The notes: generated by a model not told the origin, from the sequence alone. A DNA stretch of 64,000 bases from Paenibacillus ottowii (GCF_006874425.1 NZ_VIJZ01000011.1:124001-188000); one strand, 5' to 3'. Shown: positions 50,844-61,098, numbered from the stretch's first letter. Program-made: numbers and translations.

Positions 50844-51902
50844 ATGAACAGTATGAGCAGCTTTTGGACGTTGTTTATTGTGGTTGACCTCATCATTTTT
50901 TGGTTCATATTTCGTGCTATACGCAGGAATCGTGGCAACAAAAGCACTCGCCGCCGGAATGTATTTTTCCTTAGCTCCCCATCTCCTTCGTCACTCTCGC
51001 AGGAGCGTTATCTAGAGATTACAGAGCTGGGAGAGCTGCTAGAGCGTTCCATTCCAGCTTCCTATGCTCAAAACGTAAAGCAACGTGTCATGGAAGCCCA
51101 TCCTAGTTTGACGGAACAAGAATATGAGTGGCGCTGGCATGAGCTAAAACGATATTTCATGCTATGCGCGATTATGAATCAAGTGCCTATGTTCAGTAGT
51201 GACGTGGATGAGCTATGGCATGAAATGTTAATGTTTACGCGCGAATACCAGCAGTTCTCGGAAGCTTTTTTTGGCCGTATGCTTCATCATGCCCCCCATT
51301 CGGGCGGCTCTCAGCCAATGCCAGAGGAGCGGGCGTGGTTTGACTGGTTGTATGTAGAATGCTTTGGCTGGAATCGCTATAGCGCCAGTTTGTGGGGCAC
51401 ATTTTTTAATCATCCACTACCGAACGGTGAGCTTTCACACTATTACAAACTGTCAGCTTCGGCGCAGCCAGTAGGTGACCGATGGAATATACGTGAGAAT
51501 ATGGGCAATTCACAACAAGCAGTTCATAAGATAGTACACCACCTCCGTGAGCGGGTAAAAAAAGCTGTAGATGACCCTGAGGGCAAGCAGCTGCCCAAAG
51601 TCAACTATTTACAGATTGACTATCTGCTATTGGCTGTTGTGTGGTATTCATGGTATAAGCCTGACCAATTTGCCATACACATGCACCCAGATTCTGCAAA
51701 CAGTGCCGCACTAGCCAGCTCATCGGGCTGTAGTTCCGCCAGCGGTTGCTCGAACTGGGATACACATCACTCGCACCATCATTCCTCCCATGACAGTTCT
51801 CATAATGGAGGATCTTCCCATCACGATTCAGGTGATTCCGGAAACCACTCCTCGTGCAGCAGTTGCTCTTCGTGTAGTAGCTGTGGTGGCGGGGGCGACT
51901 GA
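50844..51902 (+). CDS. Membrane-anchored His/Ser/Cys-rich protein, GRDP-like
   Basis: A 352-aa protein with one N-terminal membrane helix (about 7-25) and then a basic stretch. A domain at about 55-230 contains SSDVDELWHEMLMFTREYQQ, which recalls the VDxxWHxH...Y core of glycine-rich domain proteins. A C-terminal tail of about 70 residues (from 283) is almost only Ser, His, Gly, Asp and Cys, ending SSCSSCSSCSSCGGGGD. The His clusters and repeated SSC could bind metal. It lies 39 bp after the M20 gene with its own AAAGGAG. Function unknown. Confidence 0.7.
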   Translation: MNSMSSFWTLFIVVDLIIFWFIFRAIRRNRGNKSTRRRNVFFLSSPSPSSLSQERYLEITELGELLERSIPASYAQNVKQRVMEAHPSLTEQEYEWRWHELKRYFMLCAIMNQVPMFSSDVDELWHEMLMFTREYQQFSEAFFGRMLHHAPHSGGSQPMPEERAWFDWLYVECFGWNRYSASLWGTFFNHPLPNGELSHYYKLSASAQPVGDRWNIRENMGNSQQAVHKIVHHLRERVKKAVDDPEGKQLPKVNYLQIDYLLLAVVWYSWYKPDQFAIHMHPDSANSAALASSSGCSSASGCSNWDTHHSHHHSSHDSSHNGGSSHHDSGDSGNHSSCSSCSSCSSCGGGGD

Positions 51903-51909
51903 GCATAGA

Positions 51910-51960
51910 AAAAAAGGGGATCTTCTTAGCCAACAATAGGCTAGAGAGATTCCCTTTTTA
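51910..51960. terminator. Bidirectional terminator
   Basis: AAAGGGGAT..CT with AG..ATTCCCTTT outer stem and TAGCC/GGCTA inner stem, A and T runs. Shared with glgA. Confidence 0.75.
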
Positions 51961-51988
51961 TTAGCATAAATATGGTTTCCTACCCTGT

Positions 51989-53431
51989 TTAATCGCTCTT
52001 TACTAGCGAACGGTAAATATCCATGTACGCCTCTGCCGATACATCCCAACTGTACTCTCCTGCAAAGGCCGTCTGTGTAAGCTTATTCCAATGCTCAGGT
52101 TGGCGATAAAAATGAATAGCACGACGAATAGTATGCAGCATATCATGTGCATTATAGTTCGTGAAACTAAATCCGTTACCTTCGCCTGTGGATTCATTGT
52201 ATGCCTGTACAGTATCGTTCAGCCCTCCAGTTTCTCGCACTATGGGGATACTTCCATAACGAAGCGCCAGCAGCTGACTGATTCCACAAGGCTCAAACCT
52301 CGATGGCATAAGATACATGTCACTTGCCGCATATATTTTTCGTGAGAGTGGCTCGCTAAAAGTAAGCTGGGCTGACATTTTCAGAGGATATCGTCCCGCT
52401 GCTTCCCGGAACCAGTGCTCAAAAGCAGGGTCCCCTGTTCCCAACACGACAAACTGAATATCGTCATAATATAAGATTTCGTCAAGCACTCTCGTTACAA
52501 GATCCAGCCCTTTCATATCCACAAGCCTGGTTACCATCGCGATCATAGGTAGGTCTGGACGCACCGGCAGACCCAGCTCCTTTTGCAGAGCAATCTTATT
52601 TTCCTTTTTCTTTGCCAGATTAGTACGGTACTTCGTATAAATAAGATTGTCTGTGGCAGGATTGTAACTTTTAGTGTCAATTCCGTTTACAATCCCCGTT
52701 AAGCGTCCATGCTCTCCTAATTTACGAAGTAGCCCCTCCAGTCCGTATCCGTAAAATTCCGTTTGAATTTCCTTTGCATAGGTTGGACTCACGGTCGTGA
52801 CATGATCCGAATAAGTAAGCCCACCTTTCATAAAATTCAGTCTGCCATAATACTCCACACCCTCTGGGGTAAAATAGCTTCCATCCAAGTTAAGCAGCTC
52901 CGTTAAAACCTCATACGGAAAATCACCCTGATACAACAGATTATGTATCGTAAATACCGTGCGAATATCGTTGTAAAAGGGCAAATGCCGATAATCAGCA
53001 TTTAGAAGCAATGGAACCATCGCCGCATGCCAGTCATGACAATGCACAATATCCGGTCGAAAATCCAGTTCAGGCAGCACTTCCAGAATCGCCCGGTTGA
53101 AGAAGGAAAAGCGTTCTCCATCATCCATATAACCGTAAATACCGTCACGGCCGAAGTAATATTCATTATCTATAAAATAAACTCTGATCCCGTCCAACGT
53201 CAGTTCCTCTACTCCACAATACTGATCACGCCAGCCTACAGCCACATGCTTGACCGTTACCGGACGTAGAGACTTCTTATACATATCAGGAATGCCTGCA
53301 TATTTAGGTAAGATGATTCGGACGTCGCACCCTGCCTGACGCAGTGCCTTTGGTAATGCACCGATCACATCCGCCAACCCGCCTGTTTTAATAAATGGAT
53401 GTGCTTCTGCTGCCGCAAACAAAATGTTCAT
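51989..53431 (-). CDS. glgA: Glycogen synthase (ADP-glucose type)
   Basis: A 480-aa GT5 glucosyltransferase extending alpha-1,4-glucan from ADP-glucose. N-terminal AAEAHPFIKTGGLADVIGAL carries the KTGGLADV ADP-glucose motif. HCHDWHAAMVPLLL and GIDTKSYNPATD lie mid-protein. The C-terminal GT-B half has MYLMPSRFEPCGISQLLALR with the conserved Glu, and ETGGLNDTV. Normal length. It follows glgB by 21 bp on the minus strand and is divergent from glgC. Confidence 0.96.
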   Translation of the reverse strand: MNILFAAAEAHPFIKTGGLADVIGALPKALRQAGCDVRIILPKYAGIPDMYKKSLRPVTVKHVAVGWRDQYCGVEELTLDGIRVYFIDNEYYFGRDGIYGYMDDGERFSFFNRAILEVLPELDFRPDIVHCHDWHAAMVPLLLNADYRHLPFYNDIRTVFTIHNLLYQGDFPYEVLTELLNLDGSYFTPEGVEYYGRLNFMKGGLTYSDHVTTVSPTYAKEIQTEFYGYGLEGLLRKLGEHGRLTGIVNGIDTKSYNPATDNLIYTKYRTNLAKKKENKIALQKELGLPVRPDLPMIAMVTRLVDMKGLDLVTRVLDEILYYDDIQFVVLGTGDPAFEHWFREAAGRYPLKMSAQLTFSEPLSRKIYAASDMYLMPSRFEPCGISQLLALRYGSIPIVRETGGLNDTVQAYNESTGEGNGFSFTNYNAHDMLHTIRRAIHFYRQPEHWNKLTQTAFAGEYSWDVSAEAYMDIYRSLVKSD

Positions 53432-53452
53432 ATGTGCTTCCTCCTTATAGGG

Positions 53453-55375
53453 TTAATCTGCTTTTTTAGACTTACGTGGTGCCTTCTTAAGTATAACGAT
53501 GCTTAGGGGCGGAATAGTCACCTCCAGGCTGTGTAGCTGTCCGTGGTAAGGAATTTTGGAGGTTCGTATCACTCCGGAATTGAGCTGACCACTCCCCCCA
53601 AAGTCCTTATGATCGCTGTTCAGCAATTCCATATAGCTCCCTGCCTTTTGCAATCCAATGCGATAATTATCTCTTTGCACGGGCTGAAAATTAATGAGAA
53701 CAACTAGCGTATCCCCCGTTTTTTTGCCTTTACGTAAATACGTAATCACACTCTGCCCACGGTCTTCAGCTTCAATCCATTGGTAGCCATCCCATGAATG
53801 GTCCAACTCCCATAATGCTTTTTCCTGAAGATATAAATGATTCAGTGCTTTCGTATATGCATGCAAAGATCGATGACTATCATAGTCCAGCAAAAACCAG
53901 TCAAGCTGCTCCTCATCCTTCCATTCAATAAATTGGCCAAATTCCCCTCCCATGAACAAGAGCTTTTTGCCTGGTGAGGTCATCTGGTAGCCAAGAAGCG
54001 CCCGTAGTCCAGCAAATTTTTGCTCATATGTGCCGGGCATTTTATCAAGCAGCGACTTTTTACCATGAACAACCTCATCATGCGACAATGGCAGTGTAAA
54101 ATTCTCGCTGTACGCATAGGCTATGGGAAATGTCAGCAAATTATGGCGCTCGGGTCGTTGATGAAACTCTGTTTCCATATAATCAAGTGTATCGTTCATC
54201 CAACCCATATTCCATTTGTAATTAAAACCGAGTCCTTCATCGCTTACTGGGGAGGTCACCATCGGCCAAGCGCTCGACTCCTCTGCCATCATGAGTGCAT
54301 ATGGATAATAGCGAAATACCGTCTCATTCAGCTGTTGAAGGAAGGCAATAGCCTCTTCATTTTCAATCCCTCCCTTGGAGTTGAGACAATATTGTCCTTC
54401 CTGCTTTTCAAAATCCAGCCGCAACATACTCGTCACTGCATCCACACGCAGACCGTCAATGTGGTACACATCCATCCAGAACAATGCATTGGAGATCAGA
54501 AAAGAACGTACTTCTGGCTTGCTGTAATCGAATGTTAGGGTTCCCCAACCCGGCTTTTCCGCAAGGAGCGGGTCTGCATATTCGAACAGCGGTGATCCGT
54601 CAAATCGTCTCAAGCCATGAGCATCCTTGGCAAAATGAGCCGGAACCCAGTCCATAATCACTCCAATTCCCGCCTGATGACAACGATCCACCAAATACAT
54701 AAAATCATGCGGTTCACCGTAACGGCTTGTGAGTGCAAAATATCCAGTGAGCTGGTAGCCCCATGACAGGTCATACGGATGCTCACTCAGCGGCATCAAC
54801 TCAATATGTGTATACCCCATATCAGTCACATAAGGCACGAGAAGCTCAGCTATCTCCCTGTATGTATAAAACGTACCGTCTGCTTTTTGCTTCCAAGTGC
54901 CTAAATGAAGCTCGTATATATGTAGAGGCTTACCATAAGGGGCTCTACGTTTGCGGCGCCAAGCCGCATCGTTCCATACATAACCATCCAGTGAAGCTAC
55001 CACTGAAGCCGTTGCCGGCCTCACTTCAGCACGTACAGCGTAAGGATCTGCCTTTAGAAATCGTTCACCATTTGGGCCTGTAATGTCGTATTTGTAAAAT
55101 GTTCCTTGGGATATCCCCGGAAAAAAACGACTCCAAAAACCGGATTTGGGAACCCTATATAAGGAATCTTGTTCCCCATTCCAGTTGTTGCGATCTGTAG
55201 CAAGCCCGACATGGAGAGCATGAGGAGCCCAGACCGTAAAACGAACGCCCTGTTCTCCGTTCTCCACAGTAAGGTGGGAACCCAAAGATCGGTAGCTATG
55301 ATAAAGCGTTCCTTCATGAAACAAATAAATATCTTCCGATGATATCGTCTGTTGCGGAAGAGTTTGGTCTGTCAT
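53453..55375 (-). CDS. glgB: 1,4-alpha-glucan branching enzyme
   Basis: A 640-aa GH13 enzyme creating alpha-1,6 branches in glycogen. An N-terminal CBM48 (about 20-120: HLTVENGEQGVRFTVWAPHA) precedes the (beta/alpha)8 barrel. Catalytic nucleophile Asp is in DGLRVDAVTSML, acid/base Glu in MMAEESSAWP, and the transition-state Asp in LPLSHDEVVHGK. A C-terminal beta domain ends in a Lys-rich tail. ATG 55375 with AGGGTGG upstream is preferred over the adjacent GTG. First gene of glgBA. Confidence 0.95.
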   Translation of the reverse strand: MTDQTLPQQTISSEDIYLFHEGTLYHSYRSLGSHLTVENGEQGVRFTVWAPHALHVGLATDRNNWNGEQDSLYRVPKSGFWSRFFPGISQGTFYKYDITGPNGERFLKADPYAVRAEVRPATASVVASLDGYVWNDAAWRRKRRAPYGKPLHIYELHLGTWKQKADGTFYTYREIAELLVPYVTDMGYTHIELMPLSEHPYDLSWGYQLTGYFALTSRYGEPHDFMYLVDRCHQAGIGVIMDWVPAHFAKDAHGLRRFDGSPLFEYADPLLAEKPGWGTLTFDYSKPEVRSFLISNALFWMDVYHIDGLRVDAVTSMLRLDFEKQEGQYCLNSKGGIENEEAIAFLQQLNETVFRYYPYALMMAEESSAWPMVTSPVSDEGLGFNYKWNMGWMNDTLDYMETEFHQRPERHNLLTFPIAYAYSENFTLPLSHDEVVHGKKSLLDKMPGTYEQKFAGLRALLGYQMTSPGKKLLFMGGEFGQFIEWKDEEQLDWFLLDYDSHRSLHAYTKALNHLYLQEKALWELDHSWDGYQWIEAEDRGQSVITYLRKGKKTGDTLVVLINFQPVQRDNYRIGLQKAGSYMELLNSDHKDFGGSGQLNSGVIRTSKIPYHGQLHSLEVTIPPLSIVILKKAPRKSKKAD

Positions 55376-55611
55376 CACGTCACCACCCTTTTATGTTTGT
55401 AAGTAAAAATGTATGAATCGGTAATGCATTCGCTTTTGGGTCAAAGCTGACCTGAGTTATTACCCCATTCTAGCCACAATGAACAGAAAAATGACTAGGA
55501 AAAAAATAAACCTTAGTTTTTGGGGAATCTTATATACCTGATGGTTTCAAGAGTACCCCATACCGTTTATGTATGTACTACAACAGACAACTAAACCGGG
55601 AGGGAAACGAA

Positions 55612-56838
55612 ATGTTTAATAAAGAATGCATTGCCATGCTGCTGGCAGGCGGAGAGGGACGCCGTCTTGCTCCCCTTACTTCAACGATTGCAAAACCCGC
55701 CGTACCTTTTGGCGGTCATTACCGAATCATCGATTTTCCTCTCAGTAATTGCGTAAATTCAAACATTGATACTGTAGGTGTACTGACGCAATATGAGGCG
55801 GAATCCTTGCACGAGCATATTGGGGATGGAACTCCGTGGGGTCTTACAAAAACGGATGACAAAGGAATTACCCTGCTTCCTTCTTATAATACAGGTAACG
55901 CTGAATACTTAGGAACGGCAGATGCTATTCATAAGAATATCGAATATATTGACAGCCAAAATCCAGAGCATGTGCTTATTTTATCCGGTGACCATATTTA
56001 CTATATGAATTATCGCGAGATGCTGAACTATCATAAAGAAAAGGGGGCTGCTGCAACCATTTCTGTTATGGAGGTTCCTTGGGATGAAGCACACCGTTTT
56101 GGTGTTATGAGCGCCGATGAGGATCTGCGCGTCACCGAATTTGCTGAGAAACCGGAAAAACCGGAAAGCAATTTGGCCTCTATGGGGATTTACCTTTTCA
56201 AATGGGATTACTTAAGAAATTACCTGTTGGAAGACGCACAGGACCCTCAATCCAGTCATGATTTTGGCAAAGATATTATACCTAAAATGCTGGCGGATCA
56301 AGAATCTTTATACGTTTATGAATTCCAGGGCTACTGGAAGGACGTAGGTACAGTTAAAAGCCTATGGGACTCCCACATGGACTTACTGGAGGAAAATTGC
56401 GCAATTGACCTTCAGCGTCAAGATTGGCCGATGTATACACGTGAACGCCGCACAAGGCTGAGCGCGCAAAAGGTGCCTGGTCGTAAAATGCAAACATTGG
56501 GTAGCCTCCTGCATGATTCCTGCCAAGTCGAAGGTCAAATTGAGCGCTCCGTCGTGTTTAGTGGCGTCGAAGTGGGAAAAGGCTCAACCATCAAGGAAAG
56601 TATCGTTATGCCTGACACACGTATTGGGCGCAATGTGCATATCGAGCACGCAATCATCGGTGAAGGTGCTGTGATTCGTGATGGCGCAGTGATTAAAGGT
56701 AATCCGAGCGAAATTGTGGTAATCGGACCCAATGAGACAGTATTTGGGAAAATGGCAGTACGGCCGCAAACTACTCGTTTGCTAAAAGAAGTCTACGAGC
56801 GTAACACGCGCTTACGTGCGGAAGGCTTTACTTCATAA
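55612..56838 (+). CDS. glgC: Glucose-1-phosphate adenylyltransferase
   Basis: A 408-aa enzyme making ADP-glucose, the committed step of glycogen synthesis. The nucleotide motif is [14 protein letters not shown]. Further marks are [31 protein letters not shown], the Glu/Lys substrate loop EFAEKPEKP, and a C-terminal left-handed beta-helix of hexapeptide repeats. GGGAGGG fits ATG 55612; an in-frame ATG at 55573 is too far upstream. No glgD follows, so GlgC probably works as homotetramer. Divergent from glgBA. Confidence 0.95.
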   Translation: MFNKECIAMLLAGGEGRRLAPLTSTIAKPAVPFGGHYRIIDFPLSNCVNSNIDTVGVLTQYEAESLHEHIGDGTPWGLTKTDDKGITLLPSYNTGNAEYLGTADAIHKNIEYIDSQNPEHVLILSGDHIYYMNYREMLNYHKEKGAAATISVMEVPWDEAHRFGVMSADEDLRVTEFAEKPEKPESNLASMGIYLFKWDYLRNYLLEDAQDPQSSHDFGKDIIPKMLADQESLYVYEFQGYWKDVGTVKSLWDSHMDLLEENCAIDLQRQDWPMYTRERRTRLSAQKVPGRKMQTLGSLLHDSCQVEGQIERSVVFSGVEVGKGSTIKESIVMPDTRIGRNVHIEHAIIGEGAVIRDGAVIKGNPSEIVVIGPNETVFGKMAVRPQTTRLLKEVYERNTRLRAEGFTS

Positions 56839-56854
56839 CTCTTCCCTAAAGTTC

Positions 56855-56895
56855 AAACAGCCAGCCCTCTGTTTAGTGAGGACTGGCTGTTTTTA
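56855..56895. terminator. Bidirectional terminator between glgC and the kinase gene
   Basis: AAACAGCCAG with CTGGCTGTTT stem, inner CCTC/GAGG pair, T run to the right. Confidence 0.8.
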
Positions 56896-56918
56896 TATTT
56901 GCTATCTTACATTAGGCT

Positions 56919-58346
56919 TTAAATCTGCCCTTCCGGGAGCTGTGGTGGTTCTACAGATGACTCTGCTTGCAAAGCTGGCAATGAAACTGTAATGGTAGTC
57001 CCAGCGCCCAGTTCACTTCTGATAAGCATCTGACCATGGTGTCGCTCAACAAACTGTTGCGAGATAGCCAGACCCAGACCAGTTCCCCCATTTTGGTGGT
57101 CTACTTGGAAAAAGCGATCTCTGACTCTGGCAAGGTTTTCTTCACTAATTCCAATCCCTGTATCCTGCACCGATACCTCGATATTGCCCTTGATCCGTTG
57201 AAGAGACAGATATATAATCGAGCTCTCATGCGAAAATTTGATGGCATTATCCACAATGTTCAAAAATACCTGTTTTAGACGGTTACCGTCTCCATGAACG
57301 AGATAAGCCGCTTCCTCGGAATCCAGCTGGAGCTTAATTTGCTTCATTTCTGCCTTGGCCCATACGTTCAGCATAATTTCCTGTAAAAGTTCTCGAAGAT
57401 CAACTGTTCCCATTACAAGCTTCATGGCATTTTGCTCCAGTTTGGAAAAATCGAGAATTTCCTCTACCAAGCCAATTAGGCGATCCGTTTCCTTGGAAAT
57501 AATCTGCATTCCGATTTTTGTCTCTTCCGGGTCATACCCGCCAGAATTCAATGTTTCACTCCAGCCCTTAATGGAAGTAAGCGGCGTACGCAGCTCATGT
57601 GAAATGGAAGAAATGAAATCATCCTTGATCTGATTGGTTCTGACAATCTCCTGGGCCATGTAGTTTAACGTCGATGCCAGTTCTCCCAGCTCATAACGAT
57701 AATCGCCTTTGATACGTGCATCAAATCGCCCCTGGGCCATCTGAGCAGATACGTCGCGAATATTGTTAATCGGTCTGACAATAGAGTTGGCAAGCCCTGT
57801 ACTCACTACAAATACAATGATCAGTACAGCTGCCATGACTCCCACTGAAAATAGTGTAATAATGAACAACTTGTCATTTACTAATTCCAGCGAAGTCGTA
57901 TACCGGATAATATACACCTGATCTCCGACGATATTGTCCAGCTTTTGAGATACCGCCATCACCTGCTGCCCCGTACTGGGTTGCTTTCCGATCCATTTAC
58001 CTGTATCTCCAGCTAAGGCTTGTGTCACATCACTTGTTTGCACATTTAGATCTGAAGCAAAATTTGTCGAGTTATCAATTACATTCCCCTGTTCATCAAG
58101 CACTTGTAGTTCGGTTTTGGGCAGAGAAAAATCTAACAAATACGATTGTAATGATTGCTCGGACTCCTTGAATTTGGATGCAAATTCACTTACCGTTTGA
58201 ATGCGGTTTTCGATCTTTTTATAAATGGTGTCATAATAATATGACCGGAGTGCAAACATAAATATGACTTCTACTAACAGAAGCGCCAGGAACACTACAA
58301 AAAAATAGTGAAGCACAATCTGTCGGCCAATCCCCCTTTTGATCAT
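56919..58346 (-). CDS. Sensor histidine kinase
   Basis: A 475-aa membrane kinase. TM1 is about 10-33. An extracellular sensor domain of about 125 residues follows. TM2 is about 160-185 and HAMP about 185-240. HisKA has SSISHELRTPLTSIKGW with the phospho-His, and the ATPase has NIVDNAIKFS (N box), DTGIGIS (G1) and GTGLGLAIS (G2). No PAS domain, so it is not a standard WalK. Its ATG overlaps the regulator stop (ATGA), placing it last in an ATPase-lipoprotein-regulator-kinase operon. Confidence 0.92.
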   Translation of the reverse strand: MIKRGIGRQIVLHYFFVVFLALLLVEVIFMFALRSYYYDTIYKKIENRIQTVSEFASKFKESEQSLQSYLLDFSLPKTELQVLDEQGNVIDNSTNFASDLNVQTSDVTQALAGDTGKWIGKQPSTGQQVMAVSQKLDNIVGDQVYIIRYTTSLELVNDKLFIITLFSVGVMAAVLIIVFVVSTGLANSIVRPINNIRDVSAQMAQGRFDARIKGDYRYELGELASTLNYMAQEIVRTNQIKDDFISSISHELRTPLTSIKGWSETLNSGGYDPEETKIGMQIISKETDRLIGLVEEILDFSKLEQNAMKLVMGTVDLRELLQEIMLNVWAKAEMKQIKLQLDSEEAAYLVHGDGNRLKQVFLNIVDNAIKFSHESSIIYLSLQRIKGNIEVSVQDTGIGISEENLARVRDRFFQVDHQNGGTGLGLAISQQFVERHHGQMLIRSELGAGTTITVSLPALQAESSVEPPQLPEGQI

Positions 58347-59041
58347 TGAGACTGACCCTTCCATTTATATCCATGTCCCCACACGGTTTGTAAAAAAGCC
58401 GGCTCGGAAGGATTGTTTTCAATTTTCTGCCGCAGACGTCGGATATTCACATCTACAATTTTCGGATCGCCCATATATTCCTTGCCCCATACGTGGTCAA
58501 GTAGAACATCACGGCTGAGCGGTGTATTTTCTTTTTCCAGAAAAAACTGAATCAGAGAAAACTCTGTCGGTGTCAGCTCGATCAGCTGCCCGTTTTTCTT
58601 AAATTGCTTAGCTATCAAATCCAGCGTGAACGGACCGGACTGAAAGGACACCTTAGCTGCTGTTTCACGATGTACGTTCACACGGCGCAATAGCGATTGA
58701 ATACGGGCAATCAGCTCTGTCGGGCTGAAAGGCTTGCTCACATGATCGTCAGCTCCTACAGACAAGGCATACACCTTATCCTGTTCCTGTACCTTGGCTG
58801 TCAGAAAGATGATGCCAATACGCTCATTCGTCTCCCGAATTCTCCGACACACCTCAAAGCCGTCCATCCCCGGCACCATTACGTCAAGCAGCGCGATATC
58901 AATGTCCCGCACCGTGTTCAAAATATTCAGAGCCTCATGTCCTTCTGACGCCTCCAGCACCTCAAAGCCGTTACGTTTCAAGTTAATGACAATAAAGCTA
59001 CGGATCGATTCCTCATCTTCCATGATTAAAACTTTACTCAC
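58343..59041 (-). CDS. OmpR-family response regulator
   Basis: A 232-aa two-component regulator. The receiver has acidic EDEES near the N-terminus, phosphoacceptor Asp in IALLDVMVPGMDG, Thr/Lys switch in FLTAK and VSKPFSPTEL. A winged-helix DNA-binding domain (about 135-230: LIELTPTEFSLIQFFLEKEN, LLDHVWGKEYMGD, VDVNIRRLRQKIENNP) follows. It pairs with the overlapping kinase. The regulated genes may include the upstream lipoprotein and ABC ATPase. Confidence 0.94.
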   Translation of the reverse strand: MSKVLIMEDEESIRSFIVINLKRNGFEVLEASEGHEALNILNTVRDIDIALLDVMVPGMDGFEVCRRIRETNERIGIIFLTAKVQEQDKVYALSVGADDHVSKPFSPTELIARIQSLLRRVNVHRETAAKVSFQSGPFTLDLIAKQFKKNGQLIELTPTEFSLIQFFLEKENTPLSRDVLLDHVWGKEYMGDPKIVDVNIRRLRQKIENNPSEPAFLQTVWGHGYKWKGQSQ

Positions 59042-59042
59042 T

Positions 59043-60356
59043 CTACTCTACCTTCCTTTCCCCCAACTTGTCTTTAATAGTTTTACGTGGCTCCAGTTCA
59101 CTGGATCGCTTAATGCCAATTACCTGTGCATTCGTTCGCCACAATTGGCTATAGCCTTCATTATTTCGCTCCCATTGTGACAATGAGAAATATTTAATTT
59201 CCGCTATTGTTTTGTCTGTATCCTCCAAAATAAATCGCAAATAGCTACCCTTCCTGGAAACCTTCGGATCAATAGTCACCTTGCCATGCAGCTCTTTCGG
59301 TAATCTGAAGTAGACCTGCTCGTTAGAATCTCGATACTGCTGCTGTTTAAAAATCGTCCCTTTGGCCCCGTCCCACTGATAGAACGATACAAAATACGGA
59401 ACTTCATCCAGCGGCCTATTGCTCCAGCCTTTAGGCTTTTCCAAGTTCCCAAATTCGAGAATACCATCACCGTCCACATCACCACTGGCAATGGTAGCAT
59501 CCTTGAAGGTAACATCCATGAGATTGAGCTTTCTGAGCTTACCTTGATCCATCACAATAACATTGGATACCGTAGTGGTCTCGGCAATTTTTGTATCAAT
59601 GATGATCCCCTGTCTACCTTGAGCCACCTTGCCAGCGACAACATTGTAGACACCTAGGGCCTGACTGTCCAAATCCAGCGATCCGATTTCCTTAAAGCTC
59701 CCTCCGCTGAACTGGAATGTTTTGACGGTGAAAAATTCATTACGACGGAGCAAGATAATCGTCAAATCATTTAAATTGTCCCCGTTCAAATCCATTTTTT
59801 TATGGTTAAAATCATCTACGACGAAGTACGTATAACCCGTCGCATATATTTTTTCCAACGTTCCTCCAGTATAAGAGTATACGATAAGGCCCTTCTGGTC
59901 TCCGTTCTCGCCACTGTCTCCGCTCGAAAAGCCTGCTACTATATCAAGCGTACCGTCATTCGTTAAATCTACAAGTTTAAAGGATTCCAACACCGTGCCT
60001 TCCCCATCAAACGTAAGCTTCTTTACCCATGTGCCTCCTTGATCTTCGAACAGGGCACCATGTATTTTTACGCTCTCATCTGGTGTTTCATAAAAGAGCA
60101 CTGCTTCGTCTATGCCATCATTATTCAAATCTCCCGTCCGAATGGGCGTAGGATCGTCCGGATCATTCGGTCTTAAAGGCTGTACCGCCCCTAATTGCGT
60201 ATTCACTGCACCATTCAGCTGTTGTTTCTCATCAGACATCGTTGGTGTCTGCATCAGCGAAATCGGATCGCTAATCACATTACAGCCGCTTAAAAATCCA
60301 GCAAGAAGCAACAAGGAGCAGCAGCCGGCCACCATTTTCAACAGCATTTTTTTCAC
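59043..60356 (-). CDS. Lipoprotein with FG-GAP/VCBS-like repeats
   Basis: A 437-aa exported lipoprotein: signal peptide ending in LLLAGFLSGC. The mature part carries several DxDxDG-type calcium-binding loops typical of FG-GAP/VCBS beta-propellers: TGDLNNDGIDEAVLFYE, DLTNDGTLDIVAGF, MDLNGDNLNDLTIIL, SGDVDGDGILEFGNLE. It is one base from the response-regulator start and 16 bp after an ABC ATPase gene. It could be a surface sensor accessory of the kinase; this is inference from the operon. Confidence 0.83.
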   Translation of the reverse strand: MKKMLLKMVAGCCSLLLLAGFLSGCNVISDPISLMQTPTMSDEKQQLNGAVNTQLGAVQPLRPNDPDDPTPIRTGDLNNDGIDEAVLFYETPDESVKIHGALFEDQGGTWVKKLTFDGEGTVLESFKLVDLTNDGTLDIVAGFSSGDSGENGDQKGLIVYSYTGGTLEKIYATGYTYFVVDDFNHKKMDLNGDNLNDLTIILLRRNEFFTVKTFQFSGGSFKEIGSLDLDSQALGVYNVVAGKVAQGRQGIIIDTKIAETTTVSNVIVMDQGKLRKLNLMDVTFKDATIASGDVDGDGILEFGNLEKPKGWSNRPLDEVPYFVSFYQWDGAKGTIFKQQQYRDSNEQVYFRLPKELHGKVTIDPKVSRKGSYLRFILEDTDKTIAEIKYFSLSQWERNNEGYSQLWRTNAQVIGIKRSSELEPRKTIKDKLGERKVE

Positions 60357-60372
60357 TTTCTTGCCGTCTCCT

Positions 60373-61098
60373 TCACAATTTGTTCTTTTCTGACTGTGTC
60401 AATCGTCTTCCCTGAATATCAAACACAAGTTTGCCTTCATTCAGGCCCCAAATTCGGGAAGCATAACGTTCAGCCATTTCCAGCGGCAGTACCGTAACGA
60501 TCGTAACTCGCTCGTCTGAACACAGCTTGCGAAAGGTTTCCAGTACATGCGCTGCCGACGCAGGATCAAGTCCATTCACAGGCTCATCAGCTAAAATAAC
60601 CTTGGCTCCGTGAACCAGAGCACGCGCAGTGGCTACCCGCTGCCGTTCGCCGCCGCTGAGCTTGTCGCATTTATCATGTGCCTTATCCAGCAGACCCAGG
60701 TCCTCTAGAACATCCATCGCTCCCATATAATCGTCGGAACGCACCATGCCAGTCACCATTCTCCACCAGGGGGTTTGACCAGATCTGCCAATGAGCACAT
60801 TTTTAAGAGCGGTCCGATTCATATTAAGATGCGGATTTTGCTCCAGATATGCCCATTCCCGCTTTATTTTCATCTTGCCCGTCCACCCGGATTTCAGTAC
60901 ATCATTGCCACCAACTATCAAACTGCCTTCTTCCCAAGGCTCTTGTAAAGCAAGACAGCGAAGAAGTGTCGTTTTACCGCTTCCGCTTGGCCCCACTATA
61001 GCAATGAATTCACCCTGATGGATTTCAGCATCAATCCCTTGAAGCAACGGGGTACGTTCAGGCCCCACTCGCCTTGTCAGCTTCCGAATTTTAATCAT
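60373..61098 (-). CDS. ABC transporter ATPase, PhnC/LolD-like
   Basis: A 241-aa ATPase with Walker A VGPSGSGKTTLLRCLALQ, Q-loop YLEQNPHLNM, signature KLSGGERQRVATARAL, Walker B VILADEPVNGLDP and an atypical H-loop (VTVLPLEMAERY, where the usual His is not evident). No permease gene accompanies it in the operon. It heads the lipoprotein-regulator-kinase cluster. It could energise a permease encoded elsewhere or act as a signalling component. Confidence 0.88.
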   Translation of the reverse strand: MIKIRKLTRRVGPERTPLLQGIDAEIHQGEFIAIVGPSGSGKTTLLRCLALQEPWEEGSLIVGGNDVLKSGWTGKMKIKREWAYLEQNPHLNMNRTALKNVLIGRSGQTPWWRMVTGMVRSDDYMGAMDVLEDLGLLDKAHDKCDKLSGGERQRVATARALVHGAKVILADEPVNGLDPASAAHVLETFRKLCSDERVTIVTVLPLEMAERYASRIWGLNEGKLVFDIQGRRLTQSEKNKL

